Shown: positions 25,838 to 35,200 of the stretch, piece by piece | Layout of the letters: every line of letters starts with the position of its first letter | Position numbering within the stretch: the first letter of the stretch is position 1 | NCBI GenBank assembly: GCA_037479115.1 | Contig: JBBFLK010000004.1 | Location: 1 to 64,000 of the forward strand | DNA length: 64,000 bases | DNA from: Anaerohalosphaeraceae bacterium | Lineage (GTDB): Bacteria > Planctomycetota > Phycisphaerae > Sedimentisphaerales > Anaerohalosphaeraceae | Direction of reading: 5' to 3' | Notes under the pieces: generated by a model | Told to the model about the DNA's origin: nothing | The model's database searches: none | What the model saw: only the letters and a program-made list of their open reading frames with translations | Translations under genes and position numbers: made by a program

Positions 25838-27195
25838 AGGCTCGAATTCCTTACTTTCTCGACAAAATCATTCCATTGTTCTTCGCTGATTTGCTCGCGA
25901 ATATCCGGGTTTTCCTCCCAGATGGTCTCCAGAAACTCTACGGCTTCTTCGATGGCCATCTCCGGTACCTGAGCGGATTGGCTGTCCGGCGGGATGGAAG
26001 CGGATTGATACATCTGTTCGCCGGAACCGTCGGACTGCATCGGGTCCACCTGATGAATAAGAATGCTGTACCGCCTGCTGGGAACATAACTGGAATCAAT
26101 CAGTTCGAGCAGGACATTGCCCGGTTCGGACGCGGTATAGAGGAAACTGGCGACAGCGCCGTCCTCAATGGGTTCACCGAGACTGACGGCAAAAAAGACA
26201 ATGCCTTCGGGCTGGGTCTCGCCCGGCCCCCAGTAATCAAAGAAGGTGTATCGCGGCTCGGCCAGCAGTTCTGCTGTGGAGGCCTGAGGATTGTTGGGGT
26301 CGTACTCCGTATTGTCGATCCAGCCCAGCTGGGTATCGGAGAGCACCGCCTCCAGATAAATCAGGTTGATATCCTGTTCAACCGTGGTTTTCTGAATATA
26401 CAGGCGGACGCTTTCGCCGACGGTAAGGGTGATTTCGTTGGCATCCTCGGCATCGGTGAGCCTGTAAAAGACTTTGTACTCAAACCCGGCGGAAGGCGGA
26501 AGCGGCGGCTGCCAGCCCGGCATTCCGCGAAGCCAGTGCTCCGAAAATAGGGCCAAATCCCCCAGTCCGACAAAGCCGTCCCGGTCGAAATCGGTCTGGG
26601 CACACCAGTCCGGGTCCGAACAGCCCTCTTCAAACCACCAGGCGGCCAGATGGGCGAAATCTTCCAGATTTACCAGGCCGTCTTCATTGAAATCGCGGGA
26701 TGGGATATTTTCGAGCACCAGCGTCTGGGCGGGGATTGACCAGCTGTTCGGGTCTCCGGGAGAATAGTCAAAAAATTCGAGAGTACAGGAACCGGGGCGC
26801 AGGGCCTGGTAATCTACCACAAACCAGTCGCCTGCGTTCGGGTCCAGCGGCTCGGTATAAAAATCAAACCCGTAAAGAGAGGAATCCTTCCAAAGCATCG
26901 CGCGGGCCTGGGGGCCGGCATCGGCAAAGCAGCTGTCCGGATAATGGCGAAGGACCGGTTCCGTACCTCGACCGACAAGACGCCCGTGAAGGCGGTCTTG
27001 CCCGCGCAGGAAAAGCCCCCCCTGCCAGGGTTCGTTTGCATCCGAATAAATCAGAATTGAAATCGGCCGGCCGAGAAAGACCTCATTGGTTGTCAGCGGC
27101 AGCAGAGTATCCGGATCAGCCAACCGAAAAAAGACACCGCCTGCCGCCCATGAACCAAGTACAAGATATACAAGATACAATAATACTCGTTTCAT
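25834..27195 (-). CDS. Exported protein with dockerin-type repeats and cohesin-like region
   Basis: 453 residues. A signal peptide (about 1-20) precedes an unassigned domain (about 25-165). Then come two dockerin-type calcium-binding repeats (about 168-222): DFNEDGLVNLEDFAHLAAWW and DFDRDGFVGLGDLALFSEHW, with Asp/Asn at the expected loop positions. Residues about 235-410 resemble a cohesin or bacterial Ig-like beta-sandwich (ITLTVGESVRLYIQKT, EGIVFFAVSLGEPIEDGAVASFLYTASEPGNVLLELI). GGAGTTGGCAAA precedes the ATG. It heads the three-gene run. A surface-assembly role is suggested; the cohesin call is tentative. Confidence 0.78.
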   Translation of the reverse strand: MKRVLLYLVYLVLGSWAAGGVFFRLADPDTLLPLTTNEVFLGRPISILIYSDANEPWQGGLFLRGQDRLHGRLVGRGTEPVLRHYPDSCFADAGPQARAMLWKDSSLYGFDFYTEPLDPNAGDWFVVDYQALRPGSCTLEFFDYSPGDPNSWSIPAQTLVLENIPSRDFNEDGLVNLEDFAHLAAWWFEEGCSDPDWCAQTDFDRDGFVGLGDLALFSEHWLRGMPGWQPPLPPSAGFEYKVFYRLTDAEDANEITLTVGESVRLYIQKTTVEQDINLIYLEAVLSDTQLGWIDNTEYDPNNPQASTAELLAEPRYTFFDYWGPGETQPEGIVFFAVSLGEPIEDGAVASFLYTASEPGNVLLELIDSSYVPSRRYSILIHQVDPMQSDGSGEQMYQSASIPPDSQSAQVPEMAIEEAVEFLETIWEENPDIREQISEEQWNDFVEKVRNSSL

Positions 27196-27341
27196 TTTGC
27201 CAACTCCTGCGTATCATCTGCTTGAAAAATTATGGAATCCATTCAACAAAACTGTGATAGCTGTCCGCCCCCCCCCTGCATCACTGAGGCAATCCTCCCT
27301 GATCTGCTGATTTCTCTATATAGTCGTCTGTCAAAGGGGGG

Positions 27342-27430
27342 GCATTGATAGGCCAAAAAGGAAAAAATGAAAAATTTTTACTATTTTGAAATTTTTTCTA
27401 TCAATGCTTCCCACCTCTCAAACGCCTTTA
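27342..27430 (+). promoter_or_regulatory. Large AT-rich inverted repeat and shared intergenic element, copy B
   Basis: Outer arms GCATTGATAG (27342-27351) and CTATCAATGC (27398-27407) enclose inner arms GAAAAAAT (27361-27368) and ATTTTTTC (27391-27398). The right half (TTTTTTCTATCAAT, 17 bp, CGCCTTTATT) matches copy A at 21141-21200. It sits in the 468-bp region 27196-27663 between divergent genes; the rest of that gap shows only the promoter at 27600. Confidence 0.55.
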
Positions 27431-27599
27431 TTTCAGCAGAATGGCTGTTTAAGGGTTACTTTTTCAGCAACGGGGGACAACCCCATGGCGGCAGAAGATT
27501 AAAAACAGGAAAGTCAGAAATGGGGGAAAGGGGGAGTTGCGCATTTTGAACGATTTGGACATACCAGACCCTCTAATCTTTATACATCCCGCCGCTCCC

Positions 27600-27628
27600 T
27601 TGACTTTTATGTTCCTTTTGTTTATAAA
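27600..27628 (+). promoter_or_regulatory. Sigma-70 promoter of the LamG-dockerin gene
   Basis: TTGACT (27600-27605), 17-bp spacer, TATAAA (27623-27628), giving a transcript start near 27635 and a leader of about 29 nt. Confidence 0.7.
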
Positions 27629-27663
27629 ATAACTGGATTTTTTTGTTGGAGAAAACTTCGAAT

Positions 27664-29931
27664 GTGGCAAAAAGGGGGTCTGCGGCTATTTCATTCTTCT
27701 TAAAATATTTTTTTTGTTTCGTTCTGCTTGTCTTGACCGGCTCTGTTCAGGGCAGGTTGATTGCCTTTTACCCATTCGACGGGTCGTTTGAAGACGTTCT
27801 GGGGGACCCGCAAAAAACGTTCATTCCGGTAAACAACCCCGTCTTTGTCCCGGGCCTGTACGGCCAAGCTGTTTCGTTCAACGGAATTGACCAGACTGCC
27901 GTAACAACCTCCTTTGTTGTGCATGATTTCAGCATTGTTTTTTGGATTCAGACCACCGATTCACACCCGGGCGGCAACCGAAAGTTCTGGAACGGCAAAG
28001 GCATTCTCAGTGCCGACTATGAAGGATGCACCAACGAAATCGGCGACTGGGCTGTCTGCCTGGAGAGTACCGACAAAGCCGGATTTGGAATCGGAGGGTT
28101 ATGTGATGAGGTGCACGACGTCCTCTCATCGACGCCGATTAACGACGGACTGTGGCATTTTGTCTGCTGCACTCGAAACGGAACCACAGGTGAATACAGG
28201 ATTTACGTTGATGATGGGCCTGCAGAAGAGACCTATACACTCACGCCGGTTTATCCCAGAAAACCTCTGCCGCTGTATCTGGCCTCCACCGGCGGCGAAC
28301 CCGGCAAGTTCCTGAACGCCCGGATTGACCAGCTGGCCTTTTTTGACCATGTGCTGACCCAGACGGAAATCGATATGATTCGCCTGCACGGCGTTCACCC
28401 GCCCCTGAAGGCCGTTCGCATAAGCCCCTTGCCGGAAACCCCTGTACCCTACCAGGTGCTCCTTCGCTGGACGCATCCGAATCAGGTGGAATCCTATAGA
28501 CTGTATCTGGATACAGACCCGGCTCGTGTGGCCGACCCCAATCTTCCGGCGGCGCCGATGCTTATCGGCGGGCTTGAGATTGCGCCGGCCTCGCCGACGG
28601 ACCCAAACGGTTCGTTTCTCTTTGACGGCGTGCAGTGCAACCAAACCTACTACTGGCGTGTGGATACCCTCGTTATTGAGCCCAACTGGCTGTGTGTGAT
28701 GCCGGACACCAACGAACCCTGCTGGAATCTTTACACATGGGTCAAAGGCGATGTCTGGTCGTTTGCCTCCTGTCCGGAATGGCTGACGTTTTCCGGCACA
28801 CTCGATGACCGTTATGTGCTGCCGGACCCAACGACGCTGCGGATGCCGTCGGCGCCGCAGGTGGAATGGTCCATAGAGGCCGTATCCGCCCGGCCGATTC
28901 TTTCTTTCCAGTGGCTTCGCAACGGACAGCCGCTTCCAATCAACCAGACAAAATACACGGAAGAACGCCCCGTAGAGACTCCGTTTCATATCCTGAGCCG
29001 ACTGACGATTCACCATGCAGACGAAGAAGACGAGGGCCTTTATCGGGTTCGAGTGGTGCTGGACAATCTGGAAGAATATGAGTCGGCCGCGGCGTCTTTG
29101 TATGTTTCCTCCGAACGGATTGTGCATCGGTGGAGTCTGAATGAGAATCTGGAGGATTCCGTCGGAGGTGCCGATGCCTTCGCTGTGGACCCGCTCGGCG
29201 GGCGGATTTCTCTGCAGGACGGGGCGGCGGTTTTCGCATCGGAGCAGCGCCTGTCCGGCGACCCCAATGCTTCCTTCATCGATTTGCCCAATGGTCTGCT
29301 GTCCGCGCTGGGCAACAATCTGACGCTGATGGTGTGGTTTACCGCGGAGGGCACCGCCGCCAATCAGCCGGTTTTCAGCTTTGGAATCAGCGAAGGGGGG
29401 GAAGGTCAGACCGGTTCGCCCGCCGGCAGCCGGTATCTGATGCTCACGCCGCACAACGGCCATCTGACCCACCCCAGGATGGTGTTTGAGAGCCGACTGG
29501 GCCAATCTGTTCAGACTCTTTCGGCCCCGCCTGCACTGCCGGAGCAGGAAATCTGTGCCGCCGTGGTCTGGAGCAGTCCGGAGCAGACTATGCGGCTTTA
29601 TGTCAACGGGCAGCTGAAGGACACAGCGACTCTGAACGGCCGTCTGTCGGAGCTGGATGACCGCAACAACTGGCTGGGACGCTCGCAGATTGCCTCTGAT
29701 CCTCTTTTCCGAGGACGGATTAATGAGCTGCGAATCTATAATGTGCCGCTTTCCGAACCGTGGATACGGGCCCTGTATGAGAACGGACCGGACAGCGACC
29801 CGCTGCAAGCCGACCCGTGTCTGGAGGCCAATCCGTTCGATGCCAACGGGGACTGCGTTGTGGACATTGCCGATTTTGCCGTTTTTGCCGAAAATTGGCT
29901 CTGGTGCGGCCGGCTTTCCTGCCTCGAATAA
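27664..29931 (+). CDS. Large exported LamG/Ig-like protein with terminal dockerin repeat
   Basis: About 755 residues. The start is uncertain: GTG at 27664 keeps a normal signal peptide, while TTG codons at 27643 and 27646 are also in frame. Domains: signal (about 1-30), LamG/concanavalin-like 1 (about 32-240; LIAFYPFDGSFEDVLGD, FSIVFWIQTTDSH, YVDDGPAEETY), FN3-like region (about 245-385), Ig-like region (about 390-485; FQWLRNGQPLPINQT, DEEDEGLYRVRV), LamG 2 (about 488-700; HRWSLNENLEDSVGG, YVNGQLKDTATL, GRINELRIYN). It ends with one dockerin-like repeat (DANGDCVVDIADFAVFAENW). This is the common planctomycete plan for secreted carbohydrate-binding proteins; the ligand is unknown. Confidence 0.88.
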   Translation: MAKRGSAAISFFLKYFFCFVLLVLTGSVQGRLIAFYPFDGSFEDVLGDPQKTFIPVNNPVFVPGLYGQAVSFNGIDQTAVTTSFVVHDFSIVFWIQTTDSHPGGNRKFWNGKGILSADYEGCTNEIGDWAVCLESTDKAGFGIGGLCDEVHDVLSSTPINDGLWHFVCCTRNGTTGEYRIYVDDGPAEETYTLTPVYPRKPLPLYLASTGGEPGKFLNARIDQLAFFDHVLTQTEIDMIRLHGVHPPLKAVRISPLPETPVPYQVLLRWTHPNQVESYRLYLDTDPARVADPNLPAAPMLIGGLEIAPASPTDPNGSFLFDGVQCNQTYYWRVDTLVIEPNWLCVMPDTNEPCWNLYTWVKGDVWSFASCPEWLTFSGTLDDRYVLPDPTTLRMPSAPQVEWSIEAVSARPILSFQWLRNGQPLPINQTKYTEERPVETPFHILSRLTIHHADEEDEGLYRVRVVLDNLEEYESAAASLYVSSERIVHRWSLNENLEDSVGGADAFAVDPLGGRISLQDGAAVFASEQRLSGDPNASFIDLPNGLLSALGNNLTLMVWFTAEGTAANQPVFSFGISEGGEGQTGSPAGSRYLMLTPHNGHLTHPRMVFESRLGQSVQTLSAPPALPEQEICAAVVWSSPEQTMRLYVNGQLKDTATLNGRLSELDDRNNWLGRSQIASDPLFRGRINELRIYNVPLSEPWIRALYENGPDSDPLQADPCLEANPFDANGDCVVDIADFAVFAENWLWCGRLSCLE

Positions 29932-29964
29932 CCCCGCTTTTCCGCAAAATCCCCGGATTCCCTC

Positions 29965-29992
29965 TTGCCGAAACGTCCGGGATGTGTATAAT
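29965..29992 (+). promoter_or_regulatory. Sigma-70 promoter of rpmH
   Basis: TTGCCG (29965-29970), 16-bp spacer, perfect -10 TATAAT (29987-29992), about 72 bp before the rpmH start. Confidence 0.7.
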
Positions 29993-30063
29993 TTTGCGCT
30001 CCTTTAGATACAGGATAGAATAAATCCAAAAAATATTTAACGCGGAAAGCGGAGCAGCAACCT

Positions 30064-30207
30064 ATGGAAAATCATCGCAAAAGTTTAATCAAGCGGGCCC
30101 GCAAGCACGGGTTTCGGGCTCGGATGCGGACGAAGAAAGGCCGTCAGATTCTTTCTCGCAAGCGCCGCACCGGACGCAGCACCAACGTCAAGCGGAGCTT
30201 CAGTTAA
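30064..30207 (+). CDS. rpmH: 50S ribosomal protein L34 (divergent N-terminus)
   Basis: 47 residues: [19 protein letters not shown], then [20 protein letters not shown] and NVKRSFS. The core [25 protein letters not shown] is the L34 signature. The usual N-terminal MKRTFQPS-type segment is replaced by MENHRKS. GGAG lies nine bases before the ATG and a clear promoter lies upstream. The usual partner rnpA (RNase P protein) does not follow; instead a convergent kinase gene does. A short GC hairpin near 30237-30250 lies between the two convergent genes. Confidence 0.92.
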   Translation: MENHRKSLIKRARKHGFRARMRTKKGRQILSRKRRTGRSTNVKRSFS

Positions 30208-30262
30208 TCCGCCTTTCAAAACGGACAAGCTTTTCGCCCGCCCCGGCGGGGGTCGTGCGCCT

Positions 30263-31066
30263 TTACCGGTCAAAGCGCGCCGGGTCGTTTTCGGGGGAGC
30301 GCTGGTCGGGCGGCGGGTTTTGCAGGTACCCCCGACGGTAAAGCCATCGCATCAATCCCCGTCGGAGCTGTCGGAACGGCCAGGCCAGACCTCGATGGAC
30401 CTGAATCCAAAAACTTTTGCGATAGCTTTCCTGCCGCTCCTGCGGGCTCATCAGGTCCGGTCGAAACCGCCGCTTGTGCTTAAGCAGATGATAGCGGTCC
30501 TCCCGCTGAAGCAGCCGGCAAAGCCGTCCGCTGCGGCTGAACACCATCGAAATCTGAAAATCAATCAGGTAAGGCCTTCCGTCGCGTCCGACCAGGATAT
30601 TGCCCCGCTTGTTCAAATCGACATAGCAGATGCCGCGCCGGTGCAGCCGCTCGAGCAGATGCGATAACTGGTCAAAAAAATCATCCGGAATCGGCGGCTT
30701 TTCATCCAGCGTCCGTCCTTCAATATAGTCATACAGAAACCCCGTCTGCCCCCATCGTCCGACCAGATGCGGCACCTGGTCCATATCCTGCAGACGCTCG
30801 AGAATCTCCAGTTCCCGCCGGCACAGCCGCCGCCCCAGCCACAAGAGCCCAACCCCCAAAAACGGCTGCATTCGAGCCGCTTTGAGCACCTTCAGGGTGC
30901 CGACCTCGGGCTTGTCGGCCAAAACGGCCTCATACAGCCCGGTGGCCGCAAAAAAATCATGCTTGAAGGTGCGAAGAAGCCGATACCGCCGGCCGTCCAC
31001 CGTAATTTCCTTCGGCAGACCTTCCTGTCCGCAGGCATATAAATCGGATTTGAGCCGCTTGAACAT
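30263..31066 (-). CDS. Small protein-kinase-like protein (lipopolysaccharide kinase/RIO type)
   Basis: 267 residues. Kinase features: VLADKPEVGTLKVLK with the likely ATP-binding Lys, catalytic loop YVDLNKRGNILV (D-x4-N), and LIDFQIS in the DFG position (DFQ). This pattern is typical of the KdkA/RfaP-like and RIO-like kinases rather than regulatory Ser/Thr kinases. The C-terminal part (about 200-267) is very basic and may lie at the membrane. It follows ispG by 38 bp. It may phosphorylate a lipid-linked sugar or a protein; the substrate is unknown. Confidence 0.8.
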   Translation of the reverse strand: MFKRLKSDLYACGQEGLPKEITVDGRRYRLLRTFKHDFFAATGLYEAVLADKPEVGTLKVLKAARMQPFLGVGLLWLGRRLCRRELEILERLQDMDQVPHLVGRWGQTGFLYDYIEGRTLDEKPPIPDDFFDQLSHLLERLHRRGICYVDLNKRGNILVGRDGRPYLIDFQISMVFSRSGRLCRLLQREDRYHLLKHKRRFRPDLMSPQERQESYRKSFWIQVHRGLAWPFRQLRRGLMRWLYRRGYLQNPPPDQRSPENDPARFDR

Positions 31067-31104
31067 CTCGTCGTCAATCCCCTGTGTTGATGGAGCTGCG
31101 TTTG

Positions 31105-32166
31105 CTATCGGCAGCGGCGGAGTTCATCCCGCAGGGCCTCCAGAAGCCGCTCGGCGGGAACGATAGCCGTCCGCACCCCCTGCCGATACAAAAAGCCCTT
31201 GCCCTCGGCGGCACAGACAGCGATGTCCGCATCCGCCGCTTCGCCCGGGCCGTTGACCACACAGCCCATTACCGCTACGCGAATGGGCTTGTTCAGATGC
31301 GTCAGTTCCTTTTTGACCTTGCGGGCCAGCGCGGCCACATTGATGCGGCACCGCCCGCAGGTCGGGCAGACAATCAGCTGCGGTCCGGTCGGCTCCTGCA
31401 GCCCCAGTGAAAGAAGAATCTGACGAGCGATTTTGACCTCTTCGACCGGGTCGCCGGCGGCACTGACGCGAATCGTATCGCCAATGCCCTCCGCCAGCAG
31501 CGCCCCGAGCGTCACCGCAGAAGGAACAGCCGCATCCTCCGGAAGGCCTGCGTGCGTGAGGCCCAGATGAAGCGGGTAGTCAAAATCCTTCGCCAGAATC
31601 CGGTTGATTTCAATCGTCCGCACCGTGTCGGCGCTTTTGGCACTGAGAACCAGATTGTCAAAGCCGGCCTTCTCAAACAGCCGCACATAGCGGGTCATTT
31701 CCGTGCGCATCAGACGCACGCGGCGGTCCATCGCCGTATCACCGCTTTTTAAATCGCGTATGCTCGCTTCATTGACGCCGATGCGGATAGCGATGCCGTG
31801 CCGTTTGGCACAGTCGATAATCCGCAGGATGTCGCGGCGGTCCTTGATATTGCCCGGATTGAGCCGAATCTTGGCGGCGCCGGCCTCGATGGCCTCAATC
31901 GCCCGCTCCGCCGAAAAGTGAATGTCTGCAACCAGCGGAATGGAAACCTGCCGGACAATGCGGGCGAAGGCCCGGGTGTCGTTTCGCGTGGGCACCGCCA
32001 GCCGCACCAGACCGCAGCCGGCCTCCTGAAGCCGGACAATCTGCCGCACACAGGCGGCCGCGCGGGTGGTAAAGACCTTCGTCATCGACTGGATGACAAT
32101 CGGATGCTTTGAGCCAAGCCGAACGGAACCCACCTGAACGGTTCGTGTTTTTCTTCGTGCAATCAT
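31105..32166 (-). CDS. ispG: 4-hydroxy-3-methylbut-2-enyl diphosphate synthase (IspG/GcpE)
   Basis: 353 residues. Motifs: VRLGSKHPIVIQSMTKVFT, LVRLAVPT, PLVADIHFSAERAIEAIEAGAAKIRLNPGNI, LHLGLTHAG, and the 4Fe-4S ligands in CPTCGRC with the conserved GCVVNGPGEAADADIAV stretch. It converts MEcPP to HMBPP in the MEP isoprenoid pathway. The polyprenyl synthase further along the window uses the products. It probably belongs to a minus-strand run that ends with the small kinase. Confidence 0.97.
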   Translation of the reverse strand: MIARRKTRTVQVGSVRLGSKHPIVIQSMTKVFTTRAAACVRQIVRLQEAGCGLVRLAVPTRNDTRAFARIVRQVSIPLVADIHFSAERAIEAIEAGAAKIRLNPGNIKDRRDILRIIDCAKRHGIAIRIGVNEASIRDLKSGDTAMDRRVRLMRTEMTRYVRLFEKAGFDNLVLSAKSADTVRTIEINRILAKDFDYPLHLGLTHAGLPEDAAVPSAVTLGALLAEGIGDTIRVSAAGDPVEEVKIARQILLSLGLQEPTGPQLIVCPTCGRCRINVAALARKVKKELTHLNKPIRVAVMGCVVNGPGEAADADIAVCAAEGKGFLYRQGVRTAIVPAERLLEALRDELRRCR

Positions 32167-32204
32167 AGCCGGCAGGATAATGGAAAAGGCGGTTTTTGTC
32201 TATC

Positions 32205-35200
32205 TTATTCACTTCGCAGGGCGTTCAGAATCGGCCCGGAGAGGGCGGAGGCCGCCGCCAGACGAATCCACATCCAGCCGCTGAAAATTACGGCGGCCAG
32301 GGCCGTCAGCAGCAGTCCGAGCGGCACCGGTTCAATCCGCCCGGCCAGCGCCGGCAGCACCGCCGGCACAGCGGACAGCAAACCGCACAGCACACCGGCC
32401 GACAGGATAAGCAGATGCTCCTGAACCAGCATCGAGACAAGAACCCGTTTGCGAAAACCGACGGCCTGCATCATCGCAAGCTCTCCCCGCCGCTCGAGAA
32501 TATTCAGCCAGAGCACCCAGCCCATCCCGACCGTGCCCAGCAGCAGTCCCAGCCCGCCCAAAACCAAAAAGATGGACAGGTACGTATTTTCCACCGCCTG
32601 AAAGACCGCCAGCCGCTGAGCCGTCGGAACGACCTCCAGCCCCCATCGGCGGAATGTGCGGCTGAGGGCCGCCGAAAGAGCTTCGGCTTTCTGCGGCTGT
32701 GCATCGAGCAGGAAGACCCGATAGCCCGCCGTCGAAGGAAACCGCTCCAGAAAGGCCTTTTCCGGAATGAGCAGATTGCCCTGAAGCACGGAGGATTCGA
32801 GCATGCCGACAATCTTGAGGGTAAAGGGCCGGCCCTGCTCATCGGTCTGCACAAGCGTGTCGCCCACCTTGCGTGCGAGGGCCCAATAGACCGTTCCGAC
32901 ATCGCCGACAGCCGGCACGATATCCGGCCCCCAGTCGGCCTCGAGCAGATGCCAGGCGTCCTCCAGAGATGCCGCCGTGCCCGGCAGAACCTCCCGAAAG
33001 ACAAAGGCCCTGCGATTGCGAAGGGACACCGGGTCAACCCCCAGAAGCCGCGGCTGAACGGCCCGATTGAGATTCAGACAGCCGGCCGGCTCGCCTTCTC
33101 GAACCCGAAAGGCGGCCGCCCCTTCCAGCCCCAGCACCTCCCAGTCCGTCTCGGGGGCAAGCCGAGCGGCGGCCTCCGGAAGGTTTTGCAGAATCGGCAG
33201 AGCGCTTTCGGCCGCCAGAACGAAACCGCCCGTGCCGCTGCGGCGATCGCGAACATCCTTCGGAGGCGATTTTTGATTCAGGGAAACGGCCGCAACCAGA
33301 AAGACGCCGGCGGCGGTCATGGCCGCTGCCGCCATCGAGCGGCCCGGACGGCGGCAGGCATTGCGCCAAGCCGCCCAAATCAGACCGCTGACCGGTCGTT
33401 TGAAAATGAGGATACCGGATGCGGAAAGACTGTATCGCAGGAACAAAAGCAGCGACACCAGCAGCAGCGAACCGGAGACAAAGAAGACAGCCGTGGCTTT
33501 CTGAAGGTCCGCACGAAGCCCCCAGCCGCTCAGCACAAGGCCGACGATTCCAGGCACAACAGCGGTCCACAGAAGCCGCGGTTTGAGGGATTGCGGAGGG
33601 GCAATCTCCGCGGGCATCCCCAGCAGGACCGCAGCGGGCAACGCCAGACGGCGCCGCAGCGAGAGCATCATCGAAAAGAGCGAAACCGTCAGTCCCGCCG
33701 CCGCCCCTTTCAGAAGAGTCGAGGCATGAAAATCAAACGCCAAAGACGCCCCGGCCACGGCCTGCGACCAGACCCCCGAGAGGGCCCAAAGCAGCAGACG
33801 CGTGTAAAGAACGGCAGGCAGCAGCCCCAAACAGGCCCCCGCCGCCGACAAAATCAGCCCTTCCAGCAGATACATCAGCCGGATGCGGCCGCGGCGAAAA
33901 CCCAGCGCTTTGAGCAGGCCGATTTGTTCAGACCGTCGCTCGACGGCAAAGCGAAACAGCAGCGCCGTCAGCAGCAGCGAAGATACGAGCAGAAACAGAC
34001 TTAATCCGAAAAACAGGGAGCTGAAATCCGTCATCCCCACGGACGCCTGAGCGGCCCGCTGCCGAACCGGCTCTATATGCAGTCCGGCGGCCGCAGGCGG
34101 CAAAGAAGCCCGCAGATGCTCCGTCAGCTGCCGGGCAGTCATCGACGAACCGATACGCACGGCGGTCAGATTCCCGAATCGTCCGCCCCAGAGCCGCTGG
34201 GCCTGCGGCAGGGAAATAAAGGCCTTAGGGGCCCCGCGGTATCGATTCCAGTAGGCCTCGTCTTTGGGGCGAATGCGGCTCAAGTCAATCGGAATGCCCG
34301 GTTTCCAGTCGCGGCAGCTGTCGGCCTGCGCCAGCTGGGGATAGTCCGGCATCAGCGTTTCGTCCGCCCCCAACCCCATCATCGGAATCACGGAATGCAC
34401 CCGAAATTCCGCCGTCTGCTCAATCAGGGTTCGTCCGGTCGGTGCAGGGACATAATACGTCAGGGTGACAATATCGCCCGCATCGGCCTTCAGGTCGTCG
34501 GCCAGCCATTCATTGAGAATGATTTCATCATCGGCCAGCAGCGAAAAGACGGTGGAGACCGCCGAAGAGGCCGGAGCCATCGCCGAGACCGTTGAATAGG
34601 GACAGCGGCGGTCCTGATGAGTGATTTCGTTGACAAAATAGGTGAGGATGCCGACGGCCTGTTCATCCGCCCGCAGGAGCACCTCCGCAATCGGCTCCGG
34701 AATAAAGATGCGCCGGCTGAGCACCTCGCCGCCGGTCTGGCCCTTGAGAGAACGGACAATCAAACCGACATCCTCAGGCAGAAAGACCTGCCGAAGGGCC
34801 TGCTCGGCTTCCGAGAGCCCGCAGCCGTCCGGCAGAAGAATGGCGTTGGCCCGGTTCGGCTGCTCAATCCATTCGGCCAGTCTATTGAGGCGGACAAACA
34901 CATTCAGCGCCCCGGCCGTGTCGGCCCGCAGACTGAACGTACCGAAGGATTCGGCGTCCGCAACGGCCGAAACCGACAGACGAACCGAAACAGACAGCTC
35001 CGATTCCGGAAACAGCACCGACTCGGCCGCCAGCCCGCCGATTTTTTCAAACGTGAGGACAATTTCATCCCCCGCCTGAACATTCAGTCGGGAGGCGAGG
35101 AGTTCGTTGAGCACCGCTCCTTCGCCCAGACCCGACAGCCAGGGTGCTTTTCCGGACGGGGCAAAATCGGCAAACGCATCATCGACACCGACGATAGAGA

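Noticed and set aside
27643..27702. Frameshift at the start of the LamG-dockerin gene
   Set aside because: An ATG at 27662 opens a frame that stops after 13 codons, but GTG at 27664 or TTG at 27643 gives a complete signal peptide in the main frame, so no frameshift is needed.
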